A stretch of DNA of 64,000 nt from Primulina eburnea (lineage: Eukaryota; Streptophyta; Magnoliopsida; Lamiales; Gesneriaceae). The DNA lies in NCBI RefSeq assembly GCF_022965805.1, contig NC_133101.1, positions 11,693,069-11,757,068 of the forward strand, read 5' to 3'. The notes beneath the pieces were generated by a model. The model ran no database searches. It had not been told where the DNA came from and saw nothing but the letters and a program-made list of their open reading frames with translations. Shown one piece after another: positions 21,232 through 33,139 of this stretch. Made by a program: the position numbers and the translations under genes. Numbering within the stretch: position 1 is the stretch's first letter; the number at the start of each line of letters is the position of its first letter.

Positions 21232-21433
21232 TTGATATGCTGCACACCTACCGTGCACACCTTTGTGAGCACCGATGAGGTGTCACTCACCCATTGGATG
21301 TGCAACTTTTCTATATCTTATCACATACAATAGGTGAATGACACCTCATCGGTGCTCACATAAGTGTGCACGGTAGGTGTGCAGAATATCAAAACTGCAT
21401 ATATATATATATATCTATATATATATATATATA
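21162..21433. repeat. (TA)n tracts flanking a fold-back insertion
   Basis: (TA)n at 21162-21227 and 21399-21433 enclose the inverted-repeat element described next. Together they split the RT coding sequence between SLD and IPEGFKI. Confidence 0.9.
21229..21395. mobile_element. Fold-back MITE inside a (TA)n microsatellite
   Basis: Two arms of about 64 bp are near-perfect inverted repeats separated by about 37 bp. The left arm is GTTTTGATATGCTGCACACC...GAGGTGTCACTCACCCA; the right arm is ...TGACACCTCATCGGTGCTCAC...GGTGTGCAGAATATCAAAAC. There is no coding capacity. (TA)n on both sides recalls the Micron type of MITE, known for inserting in TA microsatellites, but membership is unproven. Confidence 0.82.
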
Positions 21434-22788
21434 AATCCCTGAAGGATTTAAGATATCTGAAGCAAAAAGTTCAAAATCCAAACAATGTTATTATGTAAAA
21501 TTGCAAAGATCATTATATGGGTTAAAGCAATCCGGCCGAATGTGGCATAAGTGAACACTTAATGAAAAATGGATATGTAAACAATTCAATATGCCTTGGC
21601 GTTTTCATTAAGAAAACAAAATCCGAATGCGGAATTGTTGTTGTATATGTTGATGATTTAATTGGAACGAATAAGGAAATTCAAGAAGTTATGTTGTACT
21701 TTAAGGAAGAATTTGAAATGAAGAACCTTGAAAAGACAAAGTATTGTATGAGTTTAAAAATTGAATAAAAAGAATGTAGAATATTTGTTCACAGTCAAAT
21801 TATACACAAAATTTCCTTAAACGTTTTAATATAGATAAATCAAATCTTTTAAGTACTCCAATGATTGTTAGATCATTAAACATAGAAAAAGATTCATTCT
21901 GTCAATGTGAAGATGATGAAGTTATTCTTGGTCCAGTAGTATCATATTTAAGTGATATTGGTGTCCTTATATATTTTGTAAATTGTACAAGACCTGATAT
22001 ATTTTTTGCTATAAATTTATTAGCAAGATTTAGCTCATATCCAACAAAGAAACACTAGAACAAAATTAAACATATAGTCCATTATCTACGAAGAACGACA
22101 GACTTTGGACTTTTGTAGTCAAAAGATACCAATCAAAGTATAATTGGTTATGCTGATGTTGGGTACTTATATGGTTCACACAAGGCACGTTCCCAAATCG
22201 GATATGTATTTACTCATGGAGGCACTACAATTTTTTGGTATTCACAGAAACAAACACTCGTAACAACTTCATCAAATCACGCCGAGATAATTGCACTACA
22301 TGAAACAAGTCGTAAATATGTGTGGCTAAAATCAATGACCCAACATATCCAAATCTCATGCGGGTTATCATTTGACAAGAAGTTTGTGACACTATATGAA
22401 GATAATGTTGCATGTGTTACTCAAATGAAAGAAGGATACATAAAAAGCGACAAATAAACAATCTTCTAAGTTCTTCGTATTCACCCAAGAGCTTAAGAAG
22501 ATAAAGATATTAATATTTGTTACATTCAATCAAGTGAAAACTCATCAGATCTCTTCATGAATACACTTTCTAATATTCAGAAAACATATATATAATATTA
22601 GGATGCATAATCTACAAAATTTGTGAAGAATCATTCGTGTTAACATATGGGTGGTGAGTACTGCACCTTTTTTCCTTAAATATGGTTTTTATCACAATGA
22701 GTTATTCCTAGTAAGGTTTTTAACGAGGCGATATAAAAATATGTAATGAAGACAATCATTGTATCATGATCATCATCACAAAAAGGAG

Positions 22789-22992
22789 TGTTGAAAATAT
22801 TGAAAATTAGTGTATAATGATGTATGTAATGATGTAATTATTTTTAGATTATTTTCAAAGAGATTCTATAAATAGGTCTCTCATTTTGTGAAGAAGAGAT
22901 ACAATTGAGTGAAATTTTTTTTATGAAATATGTAGCTTAATATATTTTGTGAGTTTGAGATTTTATTTTATAGTAAATTTTTATTTTTAACA
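22789..22992 (+). repeat. 3' LTR of the decayed Copia
   Basis: 204 bp, TGTTGAAAATATTG...TTTTTAACA. It is preceded by the purine-rich tract ACAAAAAGGAG, a plausible PPT. It contains CTATAAATAGGTCTC and about 25 bp (TTTTTTTATGAAATATGTAGC) absent from the 5' LTR. Confidence 0.82.
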
Positions 22993-22997
22993 TTTCC

Positions 22998-24632
22998 CTA
23001 TTTGATATTGCCTCCTCATTATTGGACCTTATTGCATGTAGACATGTATTAGTTTGTCATTTCAAATTCTTCCAAAACGAGAAGGAAAATGTATTGAACA
23101 AAAAATGAAAATTTGAAATACCTATTTCAAGTCTTTATCCAAACGTGAAAGATGAATTTGGGTGAGAAAATTTTTATTATTGTTTGTCATAAAAAAAATT
23201 TGAGCTTTGAATTAACATATATAGTATTATTACACAGTAAATTAGTAAAAGACAGGAGTTCGTGGATGCCAGGTTTCCTCGGGGATCTGCATTTTGAGCC
23301 AGGGTTTAGCATGTCTTTATTCATAGTTTCATTGAACTGAATTTTCCTGAAATCACAATTCCTATTTTTGGCAAACAAATTTTTTTTTTTTGTTTTTAAA
23401 GGAAGAACTTAACCAAAACTTCATTGGAATTGAAGTTTTGGACTCTTTCAGTTCCTAAGAAAAAACTCCGACTTCATTCACTAAAATCCAAAATGATTCG
23501 TGTTCACATCAAACGATCGGTGACCAAATGAATTTTACAAAATACCCTCTTCTATTTAGAAAAGTTTTTTTCGTTTAATAATTAAGAAATACATATAAGT
23601 ATTAAATGATAATTCCACCTTAAATATCAATTTTGAGCAATTTGCTACACCTAATTTATTGGCAGTGTTAAGAACAGTATTTACACCTTAGATATATTAT
23701 CGTGGTCATAAATCGTCAAATTATCGACGTCGAAGACCCCTCAACTCGAGTCCTAGCTCGGAACAAGCTTCGTTTGGCCCGTGAGATGGGCATAGACTTC
23801 GCATTAATACGCACCACTAGATACTGTATTTTTCCACCATTCATTAGGTCGTGCAACGTGAAGTTATACTCGAGAACTTAATTATTCCAAAATATCGTGA
23901 TCCAGATATTTTAATAATTTTGATCAAACAAGCTGTCATTCTCTAAATTAATTATAATGTATTCGGACCCCATGTTTGGCATGATTACATGAACCTCGGT
24001 ATAAAATCCCCTCACGTACATATTAATTTATACTAAAGTTTTGAAATTCTACTTGGTTCTCATGCATTTTTACTTATTTTTTGTCGAGGTGTTGGCATGA
24101 CACGAAAAAATGTTCGTACTTTAACGAAAAAAAATTAAAATTGGAAAAAAAAAGCATATTATTAGACTAAAACCAAAGTTTGAATAATTATATTACCAAA
24201 ACACAAAATAGGCCAACTGTCATTCGATTTTTTTTCCTGAATAGATTATCAACATGCGATGACTATAGGAGTTGTACGTGGTTCAAAAATGCATTTAATC
24301 CATGCCATCAATATTTGGTTAATATAAAATATTTCAAATGGTGTATAATTGCACTTCAAATTGAAGTGGTCCAATGAAATCATGATAATTAAAGCTAGCT
24401 TCATAATGTTGATAAAGATCAAAGAAATAAAGAAGAAAGTTGTCCCAAATTCATATGGTTTTCAAACTATCTTCTTGTCTCCCCAAACTACCATATATAC
24501 GTTTATGAGCTAGGTTCATGTAATTCTTGTACCAAGCTTTAATATAAAATAAATTATGAAAAATATTGGGCATTTATTAAAACCAATGTCGAGAGTACGT
24601 GATGCGTAAATTTATTTTTCAATTATGAAATG
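22998..24632. other. AT-rich intergenic region
   Basis: About 1.6 kb in which I see no supported gene, RNA or repeat family. Frames of 60-65 codons here look like chance. Confidence 0.5.
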
Positions 24633-24637
24633 ATATA

Positions 24638-24899
24638 TGTTAGGAGTACCTTTGAGTTTTGGTGATGTGCTGAATGTTAAGATTAAGAAAAACCAGTAGA
24701 TAATTGTTTTGTAGAAGAGCAGACATCATCATTATACTAGACTACAAGAAAACATAAGCAGTAGTCCGAACTCCATTAGATCAATAAAATTCAGTATACT
24801 AAGCATCTGAAAGAAATACTTTCGGTAGCAAATATACAATTATGTGTACTAAATATGTCAGACAATTTCTCTATTTATGAGGTCGTTCTGATTGAATAG
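24638..24899 (+). repeat. 5' LTR of the outer Copia, first part
   Basis: Contains GATTAAGAAAAACCAGTAG (24682) and CATTATACTAG (24733), both found again in the 3' LTR at 42355-42420. It is cut at 24899 by the Sirevirus, whose target duplication is AATAG here and AATAC at 40779-40783. Confidence 0.75.
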
Positions 24900-25243
24900 T
24901 GAAAGGACTCATGTATTTCAAATTCAATTAATATTTTATTTTTGTATTTCTAGACTAATTTGTCAAGGAATTGGATTCTGATATTTTTCACTAGTATTGT
25001 TTGGTGTAAACAGATTACATATTTTCTAATGAATTTTTTTGCCATGAGGCATCATACAAGTATTCGTACTTGTGAATGATTCAATTCCGATCTCTGCTTA
25101 TTTATTGCAATTATACATGTTTATTAACAATTAATTTCCACTACAGTGTTGTGTACTGGTGTTTACAACACCTTAGCACAACACCAAATTCTGATATACA
25201 TTACTGAATATTTCCTTTGATTTTATGAGATACAACACTTTCA
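24900..25243 (+). repeat. 5' LTR of the Sirevirus-like element
   Basis: 344 bp, TGAAAGGACTCATG...AACACTTTCA. It lacks about 300 bp found between ATTCAATTAA and TGTCAAGGAATTGG in the 3' LTR. It includes the palindrome GGTGTTTACAACACC (25158-25172). Confidence 0.78.
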
Positions 25244-25245
25244 AG

Positions 25246-25258
25246 TGGTATCAGAGCC
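25246..25258 (+). other. Primer binding site of the Sirevirus-like element
   Basis: TGGTATCAGAGCC, complementary to the 3' end of initiator tRNA-Met, two bases after the LTR. Confidence 0.9.
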
Positions 25259-25327
25259 AACGCTTGACACACTAAGTGATTGATTCTGGTCGTCTGTTGT
25301 CTTTACAGAAAACACACTAATAGCTTG

Positions 25328-26945
25328 ATGGATCTGTTAGCGTCTAGCACTGCTTTTAGACCACCAGTCTTGGATGGTTCAAACTATGCTCTCTGGAAAG
25401 TCAAGATGAGGATGTATATCAAATCTATCGAAGAAAGGGCATGGCAACGAGTCTTAGACGGTTGGTCTCCACCAAGGATAGTTGATGATGATGGAGATAG
25501 TAGAAGTAAACTAGAGAATTCTTGGTCCAATGATGAAGTCCAAACCTCGAACTTTAACTCAAAGGCGCTCAATGCTATATTCACCTCTGTTGATGTCAAC
25601 ATGTTCAACCTCATCACCAACTATATCTATGCCAAAGAAGCTTGTAATATTCTTCAAAAGCACTACGAAGGGTCTGAAAGTGTTCGGAGAACCAAACTCA
25701 GGATGTTAACCTCCAAATTTGAAAGCTTGAGAATAGAGGAAAATGAGACTATTGTAGAATATGATCGAAGATTACGTGATATTGCAAATGAGGCTTTTAC
25801 TCTCGGTGATCCTATGTCAAACGAAAGACTGGTTAGCAAGGTCCTGAGATCCCTTCCTAAACGCTTCAATATCAAAATTTGTGCCATTGATGAGTCCAAG
25901 GACACTTCTACACTTAACCTGGAAGACTTGATTAGCTCACTCCGAACATTTGAAATGAATCTGGACCTACAGAAAAGAAATAAAGGGAATGCCATTGCTT
26001 TACAAAGCACTGATGACTCCATGAACAGTCTAATTCAAGAGGTAAATGAATCTGATCTGATGAGGATTCAATTTCCTTGATTACTAAGAAGTTTGGTGAC
26101 TACTTGAAACGAATGAGAGACAAAAGAAAACTATGCCAACACCAAAACCTTCTTTTGTTCCCTTTGAAAGGAATAAAATGTCTGCACCTATTCAAGGGAA
26201 TTTTAGATCAAGGAATGAAGCTTTGGGTCGACCAAAGGTAAAGAAACTTGATTCAGTCCAATGTCGAGAATGCTCCAGATTTGGTCATTATGCAAATGAG
26301 TGTGCCAACCAACTTTGTAGAAATAAAAACATGGCAATCACCTTGAGTGACGAGGACACTGATGAAGATCGTGATTCTAACGAAGGAAACGATTGTACCT
26401 CCCTTTCTGCCATCCAGATATATATGTATAAACTGCAGGTCAATCCCTTTGGTGTTGCCACTGGTGTTGCAACACCAGGCCGCGACATTAAGTCAAGATC
26501 TCTTTGTCTTAATACTAAATCGCTGGAAAATTCAGATCTCGATAAAATCCAGGGATCTGACCAAAAAGAACTTACTGTGGAAATTGTCCAGATGATGCAC
26601 GAAGGACTTTATAATGATTGGCTCAAACGAAATGAGACAAACTCCATACTTTCAAAAGAAAACACTGATTTGAAGAGCAACTTGTCTCGTCTTGAAGTCT
26701 TGCTGAGTAGGAAGGACCTTGAACTATGTAAAGTAAATGATGATCTTGAAAAAGCATCAAAAACACTTGCTAAATTCAACTCAAGCTCATCAAAACTTGA
26801 CACAATGCTGACTATGAAAAAGGACAGCAGATTTGGTCTTGGTTATGTTGAAAGTATGTATGAACATGGTGAGTCGTCTAACTTCAGTTCAAGGACCACG
26901 GTATTTGTGAAGGGTGTTGAAGACTATACTGAACCCGTAACATAA
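25328..26945 (+). pseudogene. gag: gag of the Sirevirus-like element, frameshifted
   Basis: From MDLLASSTAFRPPVLDGSNY the first frame (to 26080) carries the Copia gag domain (SNYALWKVKMRMYIKSIEE, later LVSKVLRSLPKRFNIKICAI). The reading then moves frame near 26080-26133. It continues to 26945 with the zinc knuckle CRECSRFGHYANEC (about 26265-26306), an acidic stretch and a Leu-rich coiled coil (about 26640-26800). It would form the virus-like particle shell and bind RNA. The frame break and a stop after FVKGVEDYTEPVT prevent a single product. Confidence 0.88.
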
Positions 26946-27109
26946 AATCCACCTATGAAGACTATGCAAAGCTCAAGGCTGGTCTCTGAACAGAAGCTGA
27001 AAACATCCAGTTCATCTTCCTCACCCTCAAAAGCTCAGTCTTCAGCAAAGGTGTATCAAGTCAAGAAACTTGCTTCAACATAAAACTCCAAGCCAGAAAG
27101 CTTCATTTC

Positions 27110-30100
27110 ATGTGTCACTACTGTGATAAGCCTGGGCACATCAAACCCTTCTGCTACAAACTCAGAAACGACTACCTCAGGTGGCATTCAATTCGGGTGT
27201 TGCATAAGGTGTTGTCCAACACCACGTCCAACACCGCAGTCAAAAGTTCTTCCACTAAGAAAATTTGGGTACCAAAAACTGTTACACGATGCAATGCCAT
27301 TTATACCTCGTTAAAAACTAACATTACAGGTGCATGGTACTTTGACAGTGGGTGTTCTCGTCACATGACTGGTTCTAAAGAACACCTCATAGATTATCTT
27401 GAAGTAGAAAGTGGACGTGTAACCTATGGAGGTGGTGCCAAAGAGAGAATTGTAATCAAAGAAACACTGAATGTAGATAGGCTTCCCATACTTCACAATG
27501 TTATACATGTTGAAGGACTTAATTCGAAATTAATAAGCATAAGTCAATTTTGTGATTATGTTTTACATGTTAGGTTCAAAAAAAATAATTGTGAAGTCTT
27601 TAATGATGCAAATGTTTGTGTTATGTCAGGAACTCGGTCTGCTGACAATTGCTATCTTGTGAGAGAAGATGGTGATTGCAGAAGTGCCAAGGTAAGAAAT
27701 TTGGATCTATGGCATCAAAAATTGTGTCATGTGAGCTTCAAGACCCTGAAGAATCTGTGTAAGTTTGAAGCTGTGAGAGGTATGCCTAATTTGTGTTCAG
27801 ATAATGCATATGTTTGTGGACCGTGTCAGAAAGAAAAACAAACCCGTGTTGTGCACCCGATGTTGCAACACTTTGGGACAACAGGGTCTTGAACTCTTGC
27901 ACATGGATCTAATGGGTCCATTGGAAGTTGAGAGCTTGGGTGGTAAGAAATATTCATTTGTTTGTGTTGATGATTTTTCGTGTTTCACTTGGGTAAGTTT
28001 TCTTGGAGAAAAATCTTATACTTTTGATGTCTTTAAAAATTTGCATGCTAGGATAACTAATTTGTACGATATGAGGGTGGTTAAAATAAGAACTGATCAT
28101 GGTAAAGAGTTAAAGAATTCATATTTCACTTCCTTATTGCAAAAAAAAAAAAGGAATTACTCGTGAATTTTCAGCCCCTAAAACTCCTCAACAAAATGAA
28201 ATAGCAGAAAGGAAGAATCGAATCCTTCAAGAAATGACTTGGGTCATGCTAAGTTCTAAAAATATGTCAAAACGTTTTTGGGCCGAAGCTTTGAATACTG
28301 CATGTCACATTTCCAACCGTGTATTTTTAAGGAGTGGATCTACCATGAAATCTTGATGGGAAGAAAACCAAACCTTAAATACTTTCATATATTTGGTTGT
28401 GTTTGTTATGCCCTAAACGATCGTGATCATCTTGCAAAATTTGACTCCTAAAGTGATAAATGTCTATTTCTCGGATATTCAATGAATTGTAGGGCTTACC
28501 ATGTTTTTAATTTGAGAACTAGAACAACTATTGAGTCAATTAATGTAGTGTTTGATAATTGTACAAATCTGACAGGGAAATATAAAGAGGATGATACTGA
28601 AGGACTACTGGATACAAGTGAGTCATTTACCAGTACCGGTGTTGAGACTGGTGTTGAGTCCAGTGAGGCAACACCAGGCACAACACCGCCTCTGAATAGA
28701 ACAGAAGCCATGGAAAATGAAGATGTCGATATTAATGATGTGATAATCAACGGCGGAAAAGATATTCCCAGAAAAATTAAGAATCACCCATCATCACAAA
28801 TTATTGGTTAAGTACACGAAGATATGCAAATGAGGAAAAAGTAGATGGTTGACTACCGAAAGATGATCAGATTAGTATGCATGAGCTCCACCTTTTCCCA
28901 GGTAATTCACTCATGCTTTGTGTCTCTAATTGAACCCAAAAATATTGATGATGCACTAAAAGATGAATTTTGGATCAATGCAATGCATGAAGAACTAGAA
29001 CAATTTGTGCCCAATGATGTATGGGATTTAGTTCCTAGACCCTCGAATACCAATGTTATTCGAAATAAAGCTCGGTTGGTAGCTCAAGGGTACTCGCAGG
29101 TTGAGGGGGTGGATTTTGATGAAACATTTGCTGAAGTAGCCCGAATTGAGTCTGCCCGACTGTTGCTTGCCATAGCATGTTACATGCGCATCAAGTTGTA
29201 TCAAATGGACGTAAAAAGTTCTTTTCTAAATGTAATTTTGAAATATGAAGCATATGTGAGTCAACCAAAAGGATTTGAAGATCCACATCACATGAACCAC
29301 GTCTACAAATTGAAGAAGGCTCTATATGGACTGAAACAGGCTCCAAGAGCATTGTATGGTAGGTTGGCTGATTATTTTATCAACTTGGGCTTTAAACGAG
29401 ATGAGGTTGATAAAACTCTCTTTATTCAAAAATTGAAGCATGATATTCTGATTTGTTAAGTTTATGTAGATGATATTATCTTTGGTTCTTCATCACAAAA
29501 ACTTGTTGATAACTTTGTTGAGTACATGTCTTCACAATTTGAAATGAGCATGGTAGGAGAGTTGAATTTCTTCCTTGATTTGAAACTTAAACAATTTCAT
29601 GATGGTATATTTTTATGTCAATCTAAGTATGTTAAGAATCTGGTTAAAAAGTTCTCAAATGATAATTCTAAGCATATTAAAACTCACATGGGGTCAAGAG
29701 AAAAACTGTCTAAAGATGATGTTGCTGACAGTGTTGACAACATGTACCGCAGCATCATCGGTAGCCTTTTGTACTTAACAGCTACTCGCCCCGATATCAA
29801 GTTCAGCATGTGTTTGTGTGCTAGGTACAAATAAAATTTAAAAAATATCACACCTGAAACCTGTGAAACTTATACTTAGATATATTGCAGGTACACTAGA
29901 ATTAGGATTATGGTACACACAAGTGACGAACACAAATTTGGTAGATTTTTCTGATGCTGACTGGGCCGGAGACCTAGATGATTGGAAGAGCACATCGGGT
30001 GGATGTTTTTACCTAGGGAATAATCTTGTGGCTTGATACAGTAAAAAGCAAATTTGTGTGTCCCTGTCCACAGCTGAGTCTGAGTATGTAGCAGCTGCTA

Positions 30101-30399
30101 GTTGCTGTTCACAACTAGTTTGGATAAATCAAATGATTGAGAATTATGGTTTTCACAGTGACATAATGATGGTATATTGTGACAACTCAAGTGCTATAGA
30201 TATTTCTAAGAATCATGTTCAACACTCTCGAATAAAACACATAGACATAAGACATCACTTTATTCGAGATTTGGTTGAAAAAGGCATAATTTGACTGGAA
30301 TTTCTTAGAACTGAGAATCAACTGGATGATATATTCACGAAATCTTTGGACTTTTAGAGATTTTTCAATCTTCGAAAGTCTCTCAGCATGTGCGTACAA
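27110..30399 (+). pseudogene. pol: pol of the Sirevirus-like element, multiply disrupted
   Basis: In order: a second zinc knuckle CHYCDKPGHIKPFC (27113); protease WYFDSGCSRHMTGS (27337); an integrase zinc region (WHQKLCHVSF, CGPCQKEK); and an integrase core with Asp in the segment MDLMGPLE (about 27903). The second Asp is in RTDHGKE (about 28092) and Glu in NEIAERKNR (about 28200). RT follows (ARLVAQGYSQVEG at 29071, YVDDIIFGSS from 29461), then RNase H (DADWAGD at about 29953, STAESEYVAA at 30068). Breaks seen: a frameshift at the A12 run 28141-28152; TAA 29457-29459 just before YVDD; TGA 30033-30035 where a Trp codon is expected; and a short deletion before RNKARLVAQ. No functional product. 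Confidence 0.88.
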
Positions 30400-30762
30400 T
30401 AATCACATACACATGTTGTCATTGGTGTTGCCAACACCGGTGACAACACCATTTTTGCATGTCTATTATTTAGGATTCTAGGCATACTTTATAATCATAA
30501 TCATCCTATTTATTTGTGAAAGTCAGAACAGTGAATGCAATTTCTGAAAGGTACTCTCTGAGTGTTCATACTTCCAATCAAGTGTTTAGGAATAAATTAT
30601 GCTCAATCAAAGGCATCGATGCATCGAGTAGTTGAGGATATTCATGTAAATCGTGATCTTGTATAATGTGAAAAAGTGACTTGGAAAATATGAGCATAAG
30701 GAGAATAACAGAAAAAAGGCAAATAATAAAAAAAATTTGTTTAGAAGAAAATGGAAAAAGCT

Positions 30763-30905
30763 ACCTAGAGGAGTCCATTGAAGACCGTTCTTCTAGTGTG
30801 GGAGCTACCACTTCTAAGTAAAAATAGTAATGGAACAAGCTACCTAGGGGAGTCCATTGAAGACAGATCTTCTAGTGTGGGAGCTACCATTTCTGAATCA
30901 AAATA
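30763..30905 (+). repeat. Tandem duplicate of about 72 bp after pol
   Basis: AAGCTACCTAGAGGAGTCCA...TTCTTCTAGTGTGGGAGCTA occurs at 30763 and again at about 30835 with few changes. It lies in the region between pol and the downstream ORF. Confidence 0.85.
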
Positions 30906-31503
30906 AAATTTTATGGAAGTTTGAATAAAATTCAGTAGTGTTGCCCGGAGGTATTGCCAACACTAAGTTCAGACACAACACAATTTTTTACACTGCCTGA
31001 CATTTTAATAACTCATCATATTAGATGCATATTTAAGACTTGCATATTGTTTTTTGTTTCGTGAATTTATCATGTACAGTGACATATCAGTGTTGACATA
31101 TGATGGTTGATGAAAACCTTAATTACCGAGATTTTGAATTTATGTGAATTCTCGTGTCAGTGAGTTATAATCGACTTGGGGTTTCATTGGATGATCTTCT
31201 GAAATTTTTTAACACTGAATAGAATCAAATTACCGTTTGAAGGAAGGGCAGAATATCAATTATGTAATTGGGTAAATTCAGAAATGTTACCATTGGGCCT
31301 AGAGGAGACTGTTATGTTTTTTTTACCGTTACTGTGCGACGCTTTCGGAATAAAAATCTTACCGTTGCAGCAAGGGTTTTTATAATCAATCATATGAATT
31401 TTATGTGAATTACCTTTCCTTCTTTCTCTGATTTTCCGAAGTCGATCCGAACTCTTTTGTTGTGAAGTTTTTTATCTATATTATAACACTCTTCTTCTTG
31501 AAA

Positions 31504-33120
31504 ATGGCAGATAACCAATTTGTTCCACTGGATATACAGAGTGAAATGACCGCAAGTCGGGGTGTTTCCCACTCAGAGGCAACACTGCTAACAACACCTC
31601 TTCCTGAGACTCCCGTTGAGAATCCCTTACAGATAGTGCCTGTTTCTCCAGAGCCCATTCCGCTGGAGGAAATTGCTCCAGGAGAACCTGAAAATTACAC
31701 TCGATCCAGAATTCTCATCGGGAGATGACTTCGATGATGACAACTATGAGTGGTTGCTCGAAAGCGGCCAACCCTCTCTAAGAAAACCTCTGTTCCTTCA
31801 TCTTCCCCTGTTGTTGCACCGGAGGAATCTCCATAACCCCCTCAAGAGGTATGATTCTCCTCTGAGGATGAACAATCCTTAGCTTATTTTCTTAACAGCC
31901 TATGGGAAGAAAAAGCTAAACAGGATTCGGTGCCTGAAAAGGATGAAGCCCCATCAGATTCATCTGATCAGATTTTATCTGAATCTGAATTTGTGTCTGA
32001 AAACAAAGAATCTGCGGAATCTACTGACGATGTTGAGTCCGATGTTGAGCCAAGTGTTGACAACACCGACTCTAAGGATTATAATCTAGTAAACTCATTT
32101 TCTACCAAGTTTACTCTAAATCCGCCGTCGGTCAATGGTTTCTCTGTGCACATAGAGAATTCATAGAGGAACACAATCTTCAAGGTGTACGAGAAATACA
32201 ACTTGACCACCTTTCTACAGACTCGAACACTAAGTGCAACTGTAAATTCTGTACTGCCTTATGCACGAGCACCAGTCCTTGAATTTTACTGCAATTTGGT
32301 CTCCAGAGTTGGTCATGAGAAGTCTGCAAATTTCGGACGCGTGTTCGTTCGGGACACTATCTATGATTTCTCTCCCTACACGATCAATGAGTTCTACAAC
32401 ACTCCTACTGATGATGATGCGGATGACCTCCCGCATATTAAATACATTACTTCTATTCTAACAGGGGGCTTATCACTCAGTTTCCACACCGTACCCAGCG
32501 ACTTGCAGCAGCAAATCTGACATCCTTTTACTCTGTTCTCCACAAGACAGCAATTCGCTACTGGACTCCATCGTCAAACACGAAGGTGGTTACCCGACCA
32601 CAGGCTGTCACCCTTGCTTAAGGAAGAATGAAATCAGTGAAACTCCCATTTCCATCCCTGATCTTTGGTATAGTGGAATCCCAGGGATTTGCGAAAGAGG
32701 AGGATGAACAGTTGCTAGACATTGGCGAATCTTTGAAAATTTCCCCTACTTATTTCAAAGGGAACTGGATCTTGGATCTTCCCTGGTCCGACACCGATGT
32801 AGCACACAATTTTGGGCCTCTGTCCCCTCGTCTGAGATTGGTGCAGCCCCGGATATAGACCTCACTGCTGGTGTTGTCTCAGGTTATGGCAACACCGTCC
32901 CCTCTTCCTCCACGCCTGAAGGCTTTATCTTGCTCACCACTTTTGAAATAAATGAACAAATTTCCTTCAGGATTCAGTAGATTCAACAAGATACCATTAC
33001 CTTTGCAACTCAGCTGATCACACAAACCAAAACCACAATCGCCTATCATGAAAATCATATCGCCAGCTATCGGCTTCTTCTTGATGGTACCGTGCATTCT
33101 GAAAATAAAGGGAGCTACTG
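31504..33120 (+). pseudogene. Extra downstream ORF of the Sirevirus-like element, broken
   Basis: Starts MADNQFVPLDIQSEMTASRG and runs through acidic, Ser/Glu/Pro-rich sequence. Several frame changes follow before a more conserved block (YEKYNLTTFLQTRTLSATV, then FGRVFVRDTIYDFSPYTINE, 32185-32520). That block resembles the domain annotated as 'putative plant transposon protein' in plants. Sireviruses often carry an additional ORF here, sometimes called env-like; nothing here looks like a signal peptide or membrane anchor. Reading frames recovered: 31504-31728, 31930-32166, 32185-32520 and 32628-32858. The 3' end is cut by the Athila-like insertion near 33137. Confidence 0.6.
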
Positions 33121-33139
33121 AGCGAAAAAGATATGATTC

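Larger units (their letters stand above)
18955..22440 (+). pseudogene. pol: pol remnant of the decayed Copia (PR, INT, RT, RNase H)
   Basis: The protease core FDSGQTYTIL starts at about 18977. The integrase has its zinc region (HDRLGHP at 19388, CKAC at 19495) and catalytic Asp at 19588 and about 19773. Its Glu lies in the segment LAESLIKR (about 19870). RT runs from about 20970, with YVDDLIG at 21645 and RPDIFFAINLLARFSS near 21990. RNase H begins at GYADVGYL (22146), with a late acidic segment YEDNVACV near 22396. The segment from 21162 to 21433 is foreign. Many stops and frameshifts are present, so no product is expected. Confidence 0.85.
16634..22992 (+). mobile_element. Old, decayed Ty1/copia retrotransposon
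   Basis: About 6.4 kb between two short LTRs (16634-16812 and 22789-22992). They share the stretch from GAAAATATTGAAAATTAGTG through CTATAAATAG and GAGTTTGAGATTTTATTTTA to TTTTTAACA. Internal order is PBS-like CGTTATCAGCAC, gag, PR, INT, RT, RNase H, as in Copia. Every domain is broken by stops and frameshifts, and the two LTRs differ by indels. No clear target duplication could be found, consistent with age. A fold-back element and its (TA)n surround interrupt RT. Confidence 0.88.

Noticed and set aside
21044..21305. Frames rich in Ile-Tyr repeats
   Set aside because: They read through a TA microsatellite.
31504..33120. True retroviral env gene in the Sirevirus-like element
   Set aside because: No signal peptide, cleavage site or membrane anchor was seen; the better-preserved block looks transposon-derived.
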